Assembly (NCBI RefSeq): GCF_900142005.1 | Contig: NZ_FQZL01000007.1 | Span: forward strand, 184,234-248,233 | Source of the DNA: Dethiosulfatibacter aminovorans DSM 17477 | GTDB lineage: Bacteria; Bacillota; Clostridia; Tissierellales; Dethiosulfatibacteraceae | Length of the DNA: 64,000 nt | Reading direction: 5' to 3' | Shown: positions 17,520-25,978 of the stretch, piece after piece | How positions within the stretch are numbered: position 1 is the stretch's first letter | Layout: every line of letters begins with the position of its first letter | Made by a program: the position numbers and the translations under genes | Notes under the pieces: generated by a model | What the model was told of the DNA's origin: nothing | Database searches by the model: none | Seen by the model: the letters and a program-made list of their open reading frames with translations, nothing else

Positions 17520-18422
17520 ATGAAAAGAAAAATCGTTTTAATAATTTCCGCAGTCATTATTTCTGCAGCCGTTCTATTTCCTGACTACGACACTAGAGGT
17601 CACGGAGAAACAGACATGCCTGAAATCACCTATGAATCTCAGGAATACAACAATTGCATCCCCTTCGACCTGGATCTCTTTTATATGGGTCTGGAAAACA
17701 GCAAAGACATTTCCGAAGAAGAAATTTTCACAAATGCAAGAGGAATGTTATCCACACATCATCTTCTTGCATCGGATATTATCCACAATCTGTTCAAGTC
17801 TGTTTCCTCCAATCAATATGAAAACATAGTGATAATAGGTCCAGACCACAGTTCAAGAAACGGCAATACAATTTTCATTTCAGACAATACATGGCTTACA
17901 CCATTCGGTGAGGTTCAAGTAAATGAAGACTATAATGAAACTCTGAAAAAGCATCCCCTTGTCAAGGTCGACAATACCTTCATGGAGACGGAACATTCAA
18001 ACTCGGCACTGATTCCGTTTATAAAGTATTATTTCCCAGATGCAAAAATCAACACAATAGCCCTGCCCACAACCCTCACAATAAAAGAATCCACTGATTT
18101 CGGCAATCTTCTTGCAGAAACACTGGATTCTGAAAACACTCTGTTGCTGGCCTCCATAGACTTCAGCCACTATCTGTCATACAGGGAGGCATGCCTCCGG
18201 GACGTTGAAACCTTCAGTTCAATTTGCGACAGGGATTTCGAAAAGATATCAAGATACTCAAACGACAACCTCGATTCTCCCGAGACCCTCATGGCATTTC
18301 TCACCTATGTGGATTCTTTGGGATGCCGCAAACACCTTCTGGAGAACAAAAATTCGGCTGAATATGTTTACCCGGGAAAGGAAGGGACGACGAGCTATTT
18401 CACAATGGTATATACGGATTGA
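17520..18422 (+). CDS. MEMO1-family protein (AmmeMemoRadiSam system protein B-like) with N-terminal anchor
   Basis: 300 residues; ATG at 17520 with AGAGGGGTGAT upstream. The first 25 residues (KRKIVLIISAVIISAAVLFP) form a signal or membrane anchor, which the standard cytosolic MEMO lacks. The MEMO domain follows with metal-site-like motifs GPDHSS (about 116), TEHSNSALIPFIKYY (about 157) and ASIDFSHYLSYREA (about 215). The family belongs to the dioxygenase LigB fold; the partner AMMECR1 and radical SAM genes are not adjacent here. An exported form is consistent with an extracytoplasmic metal-binding or hydrolytic role, which is not established. Confidence 0.8.
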   Translation: MKRKIVLIISAVIISAAVLFPDYDTRGHGETDMPEITYESQEYNNCIPFDLDLFYMGLENSKDISEEEIFTNARGMLSTHHLLASDIIHNLFKSVSSNQYENIVIIGPDHSSRNGNTIFISDNTWLTPFGEVQVNEDYNETLKKHPLVKVDNTFMETEHSNSALIPFIKYYFPDAKINTIALPTTLTIKESTDFGNLLAETLDSENTLLLASIDFSHYLSYREACLRDVETFSSICDRDFEKISRYSNDNLDSPETLMAFLTYVDSLGCRKHLLENKNSAEYVYPGKEGTTSYFTMVYTD

Positions 18423-18435
18423 TTCAAGTCGTACC

Positions 18436-18545
18436 AAAGAATTATGGATTTTAGTTCCCTACTCCGTCGGCACAAAAATTCGCGATTTAATAATGATAAT
18501 TTTCGAGCCTCCAAGTCGAGACCTCACTAAAATCCATAATTCTTT
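18436..18545. repeat. 20-bp perfect inverted repeat flanking a 70-base core
   Basis: Arms 18436-18455 and 18526-18545 are perfect reverse complements (AAAGAATTATGGATTTTAGT and its complement). They lie between convergent genes. They could be a long bidirectional terminator or a small palindromic mobile repeat. Confidence 0.8.
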
Positions 18546-18593
18546 TCAGCGTTTTGTATTACTTGACTATATTTAATTATTTTTGTACTATTT

Positions 18594-19319
18594 TCAAAAA
18601 TCAACCTTGGTGAAATCAAGGCGATAAACCATGTCCTTCCTCTCCACTACTATGTCGGTCTTGTCCCTTGTTTCCTCGTTGGACCTCAGCTTTGAAAGGA
18701 GCTCCTTGGTGGGGTTTACAGCCGTGGGATGTCCTACTATTGAAAGCATGGAGTAGTCCCCTGCCGTATCTCCGTAGGCGTAGGATTTTGACAGGTCAAT
18801 GTCATATTTTTCAATGAAATCCTCAATGGCATGTATCTTGTTTTTGCTGTCCCACATTGGCATTATCTTGCCAGTAAAGCAGTCGTTTTCGTCCTTTTCG
18901 TATTTTGTTCCTATATAGTCGTGGAAGCCGTGCATCTCTGCCATTTCCTTCACTAGCTCCTCGGGGGAACCCGATATTGTAATGACCTTGTGACCCATGT
19001 CCTTGTGCCAGCGTATCCTGTCCCTCGTATATTTGTATACCCTGTCTCCATTCTGCTCAACGACCTTCTTGGCTATGAATTCAATCTGTGATCTGTGGAG
19101 TCCTATGGTTGCATCCATGTATATCTCGGCTATCTTGAGAAGATAGTCGTCATAGTTTCCCCTTCTCTTGTCCCACTTGTCGTATTTCTCCTTTACCTCG
19201 TTGAACCACCTGTGCTGGTCAATGAGTTCCGACTTCACAAGCTTCTTGAAGGTAGCGGTTATTAGCCCCTCCCTGTAAAGGGTTCCATCTATATCAAAAA
19301 AAGCAGCTGTTATTCCCAT
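18594..19319 (-). CDS. HAD-superfamily IB hydrolase (SerB-like)
   Basis: 241 residues. HAD motif I FFDIDGTLYREG near 7-18 gives the nucleophile Asp and the acid/base Asp. Motif II ISGSPEEL near 115 and motif IV SYAYGDTAGDYSML near 195 complete the site. The cap is helical and of the IB (phosphoserine phosphatase-like) type, as in bacterial membrane-lipid or serine-phosphate phosphatases. SD AGGAGGAGACT precedes the ATG. The natural substrate cannot be named; SerB, or a lipid phosphatase of the family, are both possible. Confidence 0.85.
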   Translation of the reverse strand: MGITAAFFDIDGTLYREGLITATFKKLVKSELIDQHRWFNEVKEKYDKWDKRRGNYDDYLLKIAEIYMDATIGLHRSQIEFIAKKVVEQNGDRVYKYTRDRIRWHKDMGHKVITISGSPEELVKEMAEMHGFHDYIGTKYEKDENDCFTGKIMPMWDSKNKIHAIEDFIEKYDIDLSKSYAYGDTAGDYSMLSIVGHPTAVNPTKELLSKLRSNEETRDKTDIVVERKDMVYRLDFTKVDF

Positions 19320-19431
19320 AGTCTCCTCCTGATGTTTTTCTGTTTATTATACCATATTTGTATTTGCAAATCGACTTCATTGATGTTCCCAGGGTTTGTT
19401 TTAGTTTCTACATAGAAGTCCACAAATAAAA

Positions 19432-19472
19432 AAACCGGACGGAGCATGCTAAAATCATGCCCAACCCGGTTT
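19432..19472 (-). terminator. Terminator of the alanine racemase gene
   Basis: AAACCGG / CCGGTTT outer stem with inner GCATG / CATGC stem, followed on the minus strand by a T-run. Confidence 0.85.
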
Positions 19473-19500
19473 CCATTTCATTATTTTTGATTAATCTCAG

Positions 19501-20661
19501 CTACACCAGATAATTCCTAAGTCCAACTTCCTCTCCATTCCTCGTATAAACCCTTGGAAGCCTTCTGTCAAGCATTGTGACTATCTCGTAGTTTATTGTG
19601 CCGAGAAGCTCTGCCACCTGGTCTATGTTGAGGCCGTTTGCCCTGTTGTCGTCGTAGATGATCACCTCGTCGCCTATCCTGGCATCCGGCACGTCCGTAA
19701 GGTCAACGACGCACTGGTCCATGCAGATTCGTCCCAGAATCCTGCACCTCACACCATTGACGGAAACTTCCATCTTTCCAGAAAGAAGTCTTGAAAAGCC
19801 GTCAGCGTATCCGAGAGGTAATGTTCCCACCTTCATTTCCTTGTGGGTGACAAACGTGTGACCGTAGCTGATTCCTTCACCCATTTCTATCGTCTTCACA
19901 AGAGCTATCTTTGCCCTTAGAGTGATTGTCTGTTTAAGCTTCACATCAGACCTATCCACCTCATCTGAAGGATAGAGTCCAGTAAGCATTATGCCCGGCC
20001 TTACCATTTCATAGTTGAAATCCGGAAGATCTATAATTGAAGCACTGTTTGAAATATGCCTCGTCGGTATTTCAAGACCCTTGTCAACAAGCATGTCATA
20101 GAAATCATTAAATCTCTTCTGCTGGCTTTTTGCTATAGTCTTGTCAAATTCATCGGCCCTTGCCATATGGGTGTATATGCCTTCAATTCCAAGCCTTTGA
20201 AGCTTCTTAAGCTCCAGTATCTCGTCCCTGCTCTTTTCTGTAGGAAGGAATCCCAACCTGTTCATTCCGGTCTCAACCTTGATATGAAGAGCTGCATATC
20301 TATCCAATTCTTCACATTTTTCATTAATTTTCACACCCTGTTCATATGTATAAATGGTCAGGATGATATCGTTTTCAATTGCAAGCCCGTAAGCTTCCTC
20401 GGGAGTATATCCAAGAACCAGAACCGGAATATCCTTAAGTTCCTTCCTGATTTCCAGTGCTTCATCAAGAACTGCCACTGCAAGCATATCAACGCCTTCG
20501 TCAATATATGTCTTCGCTATCTCCATTACTCCCTGCTTGTAGGCATCAGCCTTTATTACGGGACATATCTTTGTACCTTCTTTTACAACTCTTTTCACTT
20601 CGTTGAGATTGTGGACTACATTGTCCAGATTCACCTCAACCCATGCCGGTCTCTTTATCAT
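19501..20661 (-). CDS. alr: Alanine racemase
   Basis: 386 residues, the usual length. It interconverts L- and D-alanine with pyridoxal phosphate and supplies D-Ala for peptidoglycan. The PLP lysine is in VIKADAYKQG (about residue 39), the catalytic Tyr of the partner subunit in GEGISYGHTF (about 260), and the phosphate-binding region RHISNSAS near 200. Arg in RPGIMLTG (about 220) holds the pyridine nitrogen. The common ADAYGHG is here ADAYKQG, a divergence also seen in some clostridial enzymes. SD AGAGGTATAAG precedes ATG. Single transcription unit. Confidence 0.95.
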   Translation of the reverse strand: MIKRPAWVEVNLDNVVHNLNEVKRVVKEGTKICPVIKADAYKQGVMEIAKTYIDEGVDMLAVAVLDEALEIRKELKDIPVLVLGYTPEEAYGLAIENDIILTIYTYEQGVKINEKCEELDRYAALHIKVETGMNRLGFLPTEKSRDEILELKKLQRLGIEGIYTHMARADEFDKTIAKSQQKRFNDFYDMLVDKGLEIPTRHISNSASIIDLPDFNYEMVRPGIMLTGLYPSDEVDRSDVKLKQTITLRAKIALVKTIEMGEGISYGHTFVTHKEMKVGTLPLGYADGFSRLLSGKMEVSVNGVRCRILGRICMDQCVVDLTDVPDARIGDEVIIYDDNRANGLNIDQVAELLGTINYEIVTMLDRRLPRVYTRNGEEVGLRNYLV

Positions 20662-20810
20662 TTTCTTATACCTCTTGAATTTTATTGAAAATTTGATTTT
20701 TTACAGCTGCTCTACTGGCAACCTTATCTACATTTTACTGCATCACAGCCAAATGTCAACATAAGTTTGGCTTTTTTAGAAACATTGTTTCAAGAGTTTA
20801 AAGACAAAAA

Positions 20811-20844
20811 GCTGCGGAAAACACGTTTCCATGTTTTCCGCAGC
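20811..20844 (-). terminator. Terminator of the symporter-racemase operon
   Basis: GCTGCGGAAAACA / TGTTTTCCGCAGC nearly perfect stem followed by TTTTTG on the minus strand. Confidence 0.9.
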
Positions 20845-20852
20845 CTGATTAT

Positions 20853-20905
20853 CAGTCGGCACAATTTTTATATGAATCATGATGGGGGATTATCTTTGCC
20901 GACTG
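20853..20905. repeat. 9-bp inverted repeat between racemase genes
   Basis: CAGTCGGCA (20853-20861) and TGCCGACTG (20897-20905) are perfect complements around a 35-base AT-rich core. Role unknown; possibly a second terminator or operator. Confidence 0.5.
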
Positions 20906-20910
20906 CAGAT

Positions 20911-21627
20911 TTAAATTTTTTTGACGGTCATTGATTTTTTGTAGAATTCATCTATGGTTGCCTGAACCAGTACACTTGTTGCATCCACTGCCTGGTCGGA
21001 CATTCCCGCCGATTCGAAGATCAGAGGCAGTTCCGTGCATCCAAGGACTATTCCCTTGAGTTCCAGTCTCCTTGCTTCTTCAATTATATGTACAAGCTCT
21101 TCCTTTTCGAATCTGTCCCTGCCCTTTTTAAGGTCATAGATCATTTTCATCAAATCATTCTGTATCGATTCATTTGGCACCACAACTTCGATTTCATGGT
21201 TTTTAAGAGCCTTCTGATACAGATTGGTGGAATATGTACCCTGGGTTGCCAATAGAAGCACCCTGTCAATATTGTTTCTCTTAAGGTATCTTCCGGTTTC
21301 ATCAATCATGTGAATAAAGGTTATGCTTTCGTTGTCAATAGCCTCCACTATCCCCGTATAGAAATAATGGGCAGTATTGCAGGGCATTGCAAGTATGGTC
21401 GCTCCGCCATCTATCAAAACCTTGGCGGATTTTACAAGCTCAGGCAGAGGATTCTGTCCTCCATTAAGAATATATGTCGTTCGATCGGGAACCTTTGTAT
21501 TGCTGTCAATGAGTACGCGAGGGTGCCCCTGGTCAGTAGTGGCTCCAAAATTTTTCAGGAGCTTTCCGTAAAAATCCAGTGTTGCCTTTGGCCCCATTCC
21601 TCCTATGATGCCTATGATGGGTTCCAT
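20911..21627 (-). CDS. Aspartate racemase family protein
   Basis: 238 residues of the Asp/Glu/hydantoin racemase superfamily. IIGIIGGMGPKATLDFY is the typical aspartate racemase start. The two catalytic cysteines appear in AMPCNTAH (about 84) and LGCTELPLI (about 196). PLP-independent two-base racemisation of L- to D-aspartate (or glutamate) is expected. The start lies two bases after the stop of the symporter gene, so the pair is one operon: uptake of an acidic amino acid followed by its racemisation. Member YgeA-type broad racemases cannot be excluded. Confidence 0.88.
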   Translation of the reverse strand: MEPIIGIIGGMGPKATLDFYGKLLKNFGATTDQGHPRVLIDSNTKVPDRTTYILNGGQNPLPELVKSAKVLIDGGATILAMPCNTAHYFYTGIVEAIDNESITFIHMIDETGRYLKRNNIDRVLLLATQGTYSTNLYQKALKNHEIEVVVPNESIQNDLMKMIYDLKKGRDRFEKEELVHIIEEARRLELKGIVLGCTELPLIFESAGMSDQAVDATSVLVQATIDEFYKKSMTVKKI

Positions 21628-21629
21628 GA

Positions 21630-22871
21630 TTATTCAGCCAGTGCAACCTTTTCGGATGCCAAATCAAAGTCTATTTCGTTTTCAGTTGCAGCTACAACCA
21701 CTGCACAAGAAGCATCTCCTATTACATTCAGTGATGCTCTAGCCATATCCAGTATTCTGTCGATTCCGCCAATCAATACAAGACCTTCAAGTGGAAGTCC
21801 TACCGACTGAAGTACAAGTGTAAGCATGATGAATCCTGCTCCCGGTACCCCTGCAGTACCGATTGATCCCAGTGTTGCAGTCAATACGATAGTCATCATC
21901 TGGCCAAGTGTCAAATCGATTCCATATACCTGTGCAAGGAAAAGTGCGCATACACCCTGATAAAGAGCTGTTCCGTCCATGTTGATTGTCGCTCCAAGAG
22001 GAAGTACAAATGATGATATCCTTTCAGATACACCCAGGTTTTCTCTTGTCGAACTTATTGTAACAGGTAGTGTTCCCGAAGAACTCGTAGTACTGAAGGC
22101 TGTTACTGCAGCAGGTGCGATTCCCTTGAAGAACTTGGAAACACCGATTTTAGCAAACAGCTTGACAGCAGTTGAATAAGTGATTAATGCATGAAGGATG
22201 CATCCAATGTATACAACTACAATTACCTTGGCAAGGGGAAGCAATACATCAAGTCCGTAAGTGGCAACAACAGGCACTATAAGTGCAAATACGCCGAAAG
22301 GTGCAAGCATCATTATGAATGCAGTTATCTTGTACATGATTTCAGCAACACTGTCGAAGAAAGCTATGAAAGGCTTTGACTTATCATCAGGAAGGGCAGT
22401 ACATCCGATTCCCATGAACAGTGCAAATGCAATTACCTGAAGGATGTTTCCGCTTACTATTCCCTGAAGAGGGTTCTTTGGTATGATATTGATCAATGTA
22501 TCAACAAGTGCCGGTGCTTCAACCGCTTCAGCAGTTGCATCTACAGGTATTGTTAGTCCCGCGCCAGGAGTGAACACCTTTGATAGAACAAGGCCTATTG
22601 TTACGGCTATTGCCGTTGTAACCATATAGTAGCCAAGTGTTTTTCCTCCAATTCGTCCCAGCGATTTCGGGTCGCCTATGCTGGCTGCTCCTACTATTAG
22701 AGACGAGAATACCAAGGGAACGATGATCATCTTGATCAGATTCAGGAATAGAGTTCCGAATGGCTTTATAAATTTCACTGCTATGTCGGGATTACCCTGA
22801 AGCAGCATTCCAACGATGACACCAAGTATAAGTCCGATAAAAATTTTAGTTGTTAGTTGCAATTTCTTCAT
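21630..22871 (-). CDS. Sodium/proton:dicarboxylate or glutamate symporter (DAACS family)
   Basis: 413 residues from ATG at 22871, preceded by AGGAGGAATTTTTTA. GltP/GltT-type hallmarks are present: the serine-rich reentrant loop FSTTSSSGTLPV (about 265), GATINMDGTALYQG (about 293) and RASLNVIGDASCAVV near the C-terminus with the Asp and Arg that bind substrate carboxylates. Eight transmembrane helices and two hairpins are expected in the plasma membrane. It is co-transcribed with the aspartate racemase and preceded by GlnL-type direct repeats, pointing to glutamate/aspartate as substrate under control of the two-component system next door. Confidence 0.93.
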   Translation of the reverse strand: MKKLQLTTKIFIGLILGVIVGMLLQGNPDIAVKFIKPFGTLFLNLIKMIIVPLVFSSLIVGAASIGDPKSLGRIGGKTLGYYMVTTAIAVTIGLVLSKVFTPGAGLTIPVDATAEAVEAPALVDTLINIIPKNPLQGIVSGNILQVIAFALFMGIGCTALPDDKSKPFIAFFDSVAEIMYKITAFIMMLAPFGVFALIVPVVATYGLDVLLPLAKVIVVVYIGCILHALITYSTAVKLFAKIGVSKFFKGIAPAAVTAFSTTSSSGTLPVTISSTRENLGVSERISSFVLPLGATINMDGTALYQGVCALFLAQVYGIDLTLGQMMTIVLTATLGSIGTAGVPGAGFIMLTLVLQSVGLPLEGLVLIGGIDRILDMARASLNVIGDASCAVVVAATENEIDFDLASEKVALAE

Positions 22872-22939
22872 TAAAAAATTCCTCCTCAAAATATCGTTAG
22901 CTTATTTTAGGAGGAACAAGACAGATTGAGACACAAAGA

Positions 22940-22955
22940 GACAAATAAAGACAAA
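22940..22955 (-). promoter_or_regulatory. Probable response-regulator operator (TTTGTC direct repeats)
   Basis: On the minus strand TTTGTC-TTTA-TTTGTC lies 69 bases upstream of the symporter start and is followed by TTTGTG and TCTGTC half-sites. It closely matches the TTTTGT-N4-TTTTGT direct repeat recorded for Bacillus subtilis GlnL. The GlnL-like regulator is encoded immediately upstream. Confidence 0.6.
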
Positions 22956-22973
22956 TATTCATTATATCGCCGA

Positions 22974-23822
22974 TTATTGCATCTCCTGAATCAATACTAT
23001 GCTGCTTTCAATGAACTGTTTGATGTTTATCTTTCCCTGGTCTTTTCCAAGACCCTGCTGGTACTGCATTTCCTTCCTCAGCTCGCCGTAGTCGAAAAGC
23101 TGAAGGGCATATTCGTCATATACAGGATTCAAGTTGTCTTCTATGCCAAGAGCCGCCATGGACTTAAAGGCCTTGGTTACTATCCGTCTTATCCTTTTCT
23201 TAAGGGCATAGAGGTTCTGGTCCTCTTCATCTTCCAAGAGAGCCATGTATAGCTCCATCAAGGTATAGTCATCATTCTGGTTCTTCGCCCAGATGACCGC
23301 CTGGATCAAGTCGTCGTATCCGCTGGTCCCCGAAAGGCCAAGCTTGCTGTATAAAGACTTAAGCTTTTGAACATCGTTCTTTCCTCTAGATTTGACAACC
23401 TCCGGCTTCTTTATTCCCTTGATTACCGATTCGAACTGGCTGAAGGCTACTCTTAGATTGTAGTGCTCCATAACCTTTTTTAGAACCGAAACAACCTCTA
23501 TTACATTTATAGGCTTTGTAATGAAGAAAGATATCTTTTCATCATAGGCCTTGCCAATCATCTGCTTGTCCGAGACTTCCGATATCATGATTACTAAAGG
23601 CCTGCTTTCAGGCTTTATATTCCTCAAGACCTGAAGACCGTCATAATCAGGCATTAGATAGTCAAGCAAAAGTATGTCGGGTCTATGTTCATTGATGGTC
23701 TCAATTGCTTCAGCACCTGATTGTGCCGTATATATAGTAACATCATCAAAATGATCTGTGATTATATCCTTTAGAATATTAACGATGCTGGAATCATCAT
23801 CCACTATGCAAATGCTGTTCAT
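22974..23822 (-). CDS. Response regulator, GlnL/YcbB type
   Basis: 282 residues. The receiver domain (1-120) has the acidic pocket in IVDDDSS, phosphoacceptor Asp in ILLLDYLMPDYDG (about 54), and the conserved Lys in FITKPIN (about 103). Residues 150-280 match the YcbB DNA-binding domain (PF08664) in layout and the text LYSKLGLSGTSGYDDLIQAV, seen in B. subtilis GlnL. GlnL responds to glutamine. The gene follows the kinase gene directly (TAG ATG) and lies upstream of the glutamate symporter operon, its likely target. Confidence 0.85.
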   Translation of the reverse strand: MNSICIVDDDSSIVNILKDIITDHFDDVTIYTAQSGAEAIETINEHRPDILLLDYLMPDYDGLQVLRNIKPESRPLVIMISEVSDKQMIGKAYDEKISFFITKPINVIEVVSVLKKVMEHYNLRVAFSQFESVIKGIKKPEVVKSRGKNDVQKLKSLYSKLGLSGTSGYDDLIQAVIWAKNQNDDYTLMELYMALLEDEEDQNLYALKKRIRRIVTKAFKSMAALGIEDNLNPVYDEYALQLFDYGELRKEMQYQQGLGKDQGKINIKQFIESSIVLIQEMQ

Positions 23823-25088
23823 CTAGCCACCTTCTTTCATTATTTTATCCTTCGGGAATTTCAGAATAAAACAGGTACCCTTTCCCTTTTCAGATTCCAC
23901 TTCCACTGTGCCTCCGTAATATTCATCCATAAGGCTCTTAATATGGGAAAGTCCCAATCCAGTCGACATTTCCCCCGTTTCCTTGTTGTATTTCGTGGTG
24001 TAGCCCGTATCGAATATGAGCTCCAGCTTCTCCTGTTTGATTCCTTCTCCCGTGTCCCTAACTTCCATTGTTATGCAGCCCTCATCCATCCGACACTTAA
24101 TGTCTATGGCACCGAATGAAGATATGGCATCAAGACTGTTGACGGTAAGGTTGTTGAGCATTGAAATCAGCGTGTAGTACTCCGATGTCAGAAATATTTT
24201 ATCGTAATTCGTGCTGACAACAATTTTCTTGTTCCTTTCAGCGCTGAGCTTTTCAAGGTTGTCTTTCACAATTGACAATATGTCCTTTATACTCATATAC
24301 CTTTCCTTGGAATCCATGGTGAATATGCTGTTCATTCCTGCAATTACCCTGAGATAGTCCTTTTTTATCTCATGGAGATCCTTTGCCACCTTAAGGAGGG
24401 GACCCTTGACTTCCTCGTCCTCAATGGAATCGTAATGATTGTGTACATATGATACCGCATCTTCTATATCCTGCCTTGACTTCTTCAACAGGAAAAGCTC
24501 AGTTTTCAGCTTTGAAATGAATATGATGATTTCCCTGTAGTATTTTTCCCTCTCATTCCTTTGAAGTCTGGAAATGTACCTATTCCCCACATTGTATACC
24601 ACTACTATAATAAAGGTACGCACAAGACCTACAAGTACTATGGTTATTATGAGCTCGTTGAAGGAAACGCTCTGCCAGGATTTCCTTAACGACGCTTCTA
24701 TGATATTGGGTATGGCATCACATATCCACAGATTGAGAAAAAGGCTTACAGGGTTGCCTGCAATCTTTCTTATGGCAAGTACCTTGAAGAGCACACCGAA
24801 GAAAAGGTAATATGAAATAACCGGAAGGTACAGCATCAGAACTGCCCGGCAAGGTGCATCATGACCCAGAAAATATATTACAGACCTGAAAAGGAAGGTC
24901 GAAACACCTATTGACAGAGTAATGGCCATTATGCTGTAGTCCCTGAAATACAAAAGGAACAGCGACATGAAAAGGACTGCAAGGGTCAGCCTGAAGCCTG
25001 TGCTCGACGGCCCTATGTAGAACTGTCCCATGAATACTGCTATGATGTTTATCATGAAGATATTTCTAATTTTTCTGCTGTTTCCCAT
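23823..25088 (-). CDS. Sensor histidine kinase, GlnK/YcbA type
   Basis: 421 residues. Five or six hydrophobic segments (about 10-165) form an integral membrane sensor with few extracytoplasmic loops. A coiled stretch carries the probable phosphoacceptor region LHEIKKDYLRVIAGMNSIF (about 237-255). The ATPase domain shows N-box NNLTVNSLDA (about 322), G1 DTGEGIKQ and G2 GLGLSHIKSLMDEYYGG. The architecture matches the GlnK/CitA-like HPK families with SpoOB-type dimerisation. It pairs with the adjacent GlnL-like regulator. SD AAAGGTG is nine bases before ATG. Confidence 0.86.
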   Translation of the reverse strand: MGNSRKIRNIFMINIIAVFMGQFYIGPSSTGFRLTLAVLFMSLFLLYFRDYSIMAITLSIGVSTFLFRSVIYFLGHDAPCRAVLMLYLPVISYYLFFGVLFKVLAIRKIAGNPVSLFLNLWICDAIPNIIEASLRKSWQSVSFNELIITIVLVGLVRTFIIVVVYNVGNRYISRLQRNEREKYYREIIIFISKLKTELFLLKKSRQDIEDAVSYVHNHYDSIEDEEVKGPLLKVAKDLHEIKKDYLRVIAGMNSIFTMDSKERYMSIKDILSIVKDNLEKLSAERNKKIVVSTNYDKIFLTSEYYTLISMLNNLTVNSLDAISSFGAIDIKCRMDEGCITMEVRDTGEGIKQEKLELIFDTGYTTKYNKETGEMSTGLGLSHIKSLMDEYYGGTVEVESEKGKGTCFILKFPKDKIMKEGG

Positions 25089-25315
25089 AATTGCACACCT
25101 TTCATATGTTAAGGATTTATGTTTTACAACTAGATATATTCATTTTACCATAATTGAAAGATATAATCACTTCTTGATGTATTGTTTCACTGCATCCTAT
25201 ATAATATAATTCAAATTATTATATTTTCAATTATACTATATTTTCGATTGCGTTCGCTCGCGGTCGAATAGGTCGTATTTATTTCGTCGTCCGACTCCTT
25301 TTTGTGCAATAAAAA

Positions 25316-25344
25316 AGTATCCTGATCATTGAGATTAGGATACT
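25316..25344 (-). terminator. Terminator-like hairpin beyond the outer tRNA scar
   Basis: AGTATCCTGATC / GATTAGGATACT (one G-T pair) with T-run on the minus strand. It lies directly downstream of the partial tRNA copy at 25351, as a tRNA terminator would. Confidence 0.75.
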
Positions 25345-25350
25345 GATTTC

Positions 25351-25371
25351 TTGGTGCGGATGAAGGGAGTC
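25351..25371 (-). repeat. Second, outer partial copy of tRNA-Leu 3' end (old attachment scar)
   Basis: 21 bases are identical to the tRNA-Leu 3' end (GACTCCCTTCATCCGCACCAA on the minus strand). It sits 162 bases outside the inner scar at 25513 and, like it, is followed by a hairpin. This is most simply explained by two successive integrations at the same tRNA. Confidence 0.8.
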
Positions 25372-25477
25372 CTCCGCCGTTTCGCTGCGCTTCACTCTCA
25401 GGGCCGGTCTCATCGCTTTTTCCTCCCTATTCGGTCGGCGCTCTTCGTCGTTCGACTCCATTTATTGTAAATAAATA

Positions 25478-25506
25478 AGCATCTCCTACTATTTGTAGAA
25501 GATGCT
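25478..25506 (-). terminator. Displaced terminator of the chromosomal tRNA-Leu
   Basis: AGCATCT..TAC / GTAGAAGATGCT hairpin with one mismatch, T-rich exit on the minus strand. It lies seven bases downstream of the inner partial tRNA copy, as expected if this was the original tRNA terminator before insertion. Confidence 0.75.
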
Positions 25507-25512
25507 CATTCT

Positions 25513-25537
25513 TTGGTGCGGATGAAGGGAGTCGAAC
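25513..25537 (-). repeat. att site (distal end) of the integrated element
   Basis: 25-bp direct repeat identical to 63319-63343, that is, the 3' end of tRNA-Leu including CCA and the T-stem-loop start. It marks the distal boundary of a 37,806-bp element whose integrase lies beside the intact tRNA. Confidence 0.93.
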
Positions 25538-25759
25538 ATTCCATATTAAGAGATTGTCAAACATTCAAATTTGTTGATATTTCAACATATATAAAGCGAA
25601 TACTATTTGTCCTAATTGCTTCTATATAAAACCCAATGGTTAAAAAGTGGTTAAATGCATCTTCGTATTTAGCCACTTCCTTCGTTATAATAATTGTATC
25701 GCGAATCACTATCTACTATCTATTATGGAATGTAAATACATCCTCTTAGTAAATTGATA
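25538..25759. other. Element end: integrase arm-type repeats, no gene
   Basis: AATGGTTAA (25635-25643) and AGTGGTTAA (25646-25654) are 11 bases apart. The same pair with the same spacing occurs at 63248 and 63259 near the other end, so they are probable integrase arm-binding sites. No reading frame is convincing here. Confidence 0.6.
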
Positions 25760-25978
25760 CTATAATAAATTACTATACATGTATTCATCAAAGTAAACTT
25801 CTGCAAAAGACTTGAGCGTGTCTTTTGAATACCCTCCACCTTTTGCATATGTAATATTCATAATGTCTTCAACAATTATTTCTATAATCCCATTAAGTTG
25901 ATCTAATCCTCGATTCTTTATCTCGCTGCGAACAATTTCTTTACAGTTTTTAATATCATCTTTGTTAGAATAAAGCAT
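25760..25978 (-). CDS. Hypothetical protein (72 aa)
   Basis: I do not recognise it. ATG at 25978 has GGAGAG four bases upstream, better than the in-frame ATG at 25990. The product is acidic and helical (IKNCKEIVRSEIKNRGLDQL, EDIMNITYAKGGGYSKD) with no membrane segment. It is the first gene inside the distal att site and reads toward it. AT-rich composition matches the defence block that follows. Confidence 0.5.
   Translation of the reverse strand: MLYSNKDDIKNCKEIVRSEIKNRGLDQLNGIIEIIVEDIMNITYAKGGGYSKDTLKSFAEVYFDEYMYSNLL

Noticed and set aside
18466..20864. Shared GTCGGCACAA text at 18466 and 20855 as a repeat family
   Set aside because: Only 10 bases are shared and the surrounding inverted repeats differ.
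22974..23822. Ordinary citrate-type (CitB) response regulator
   Set aside because: The C-terminal half fits the GlnL/YcbB domain better and the promoter repeats agree with GlnL.
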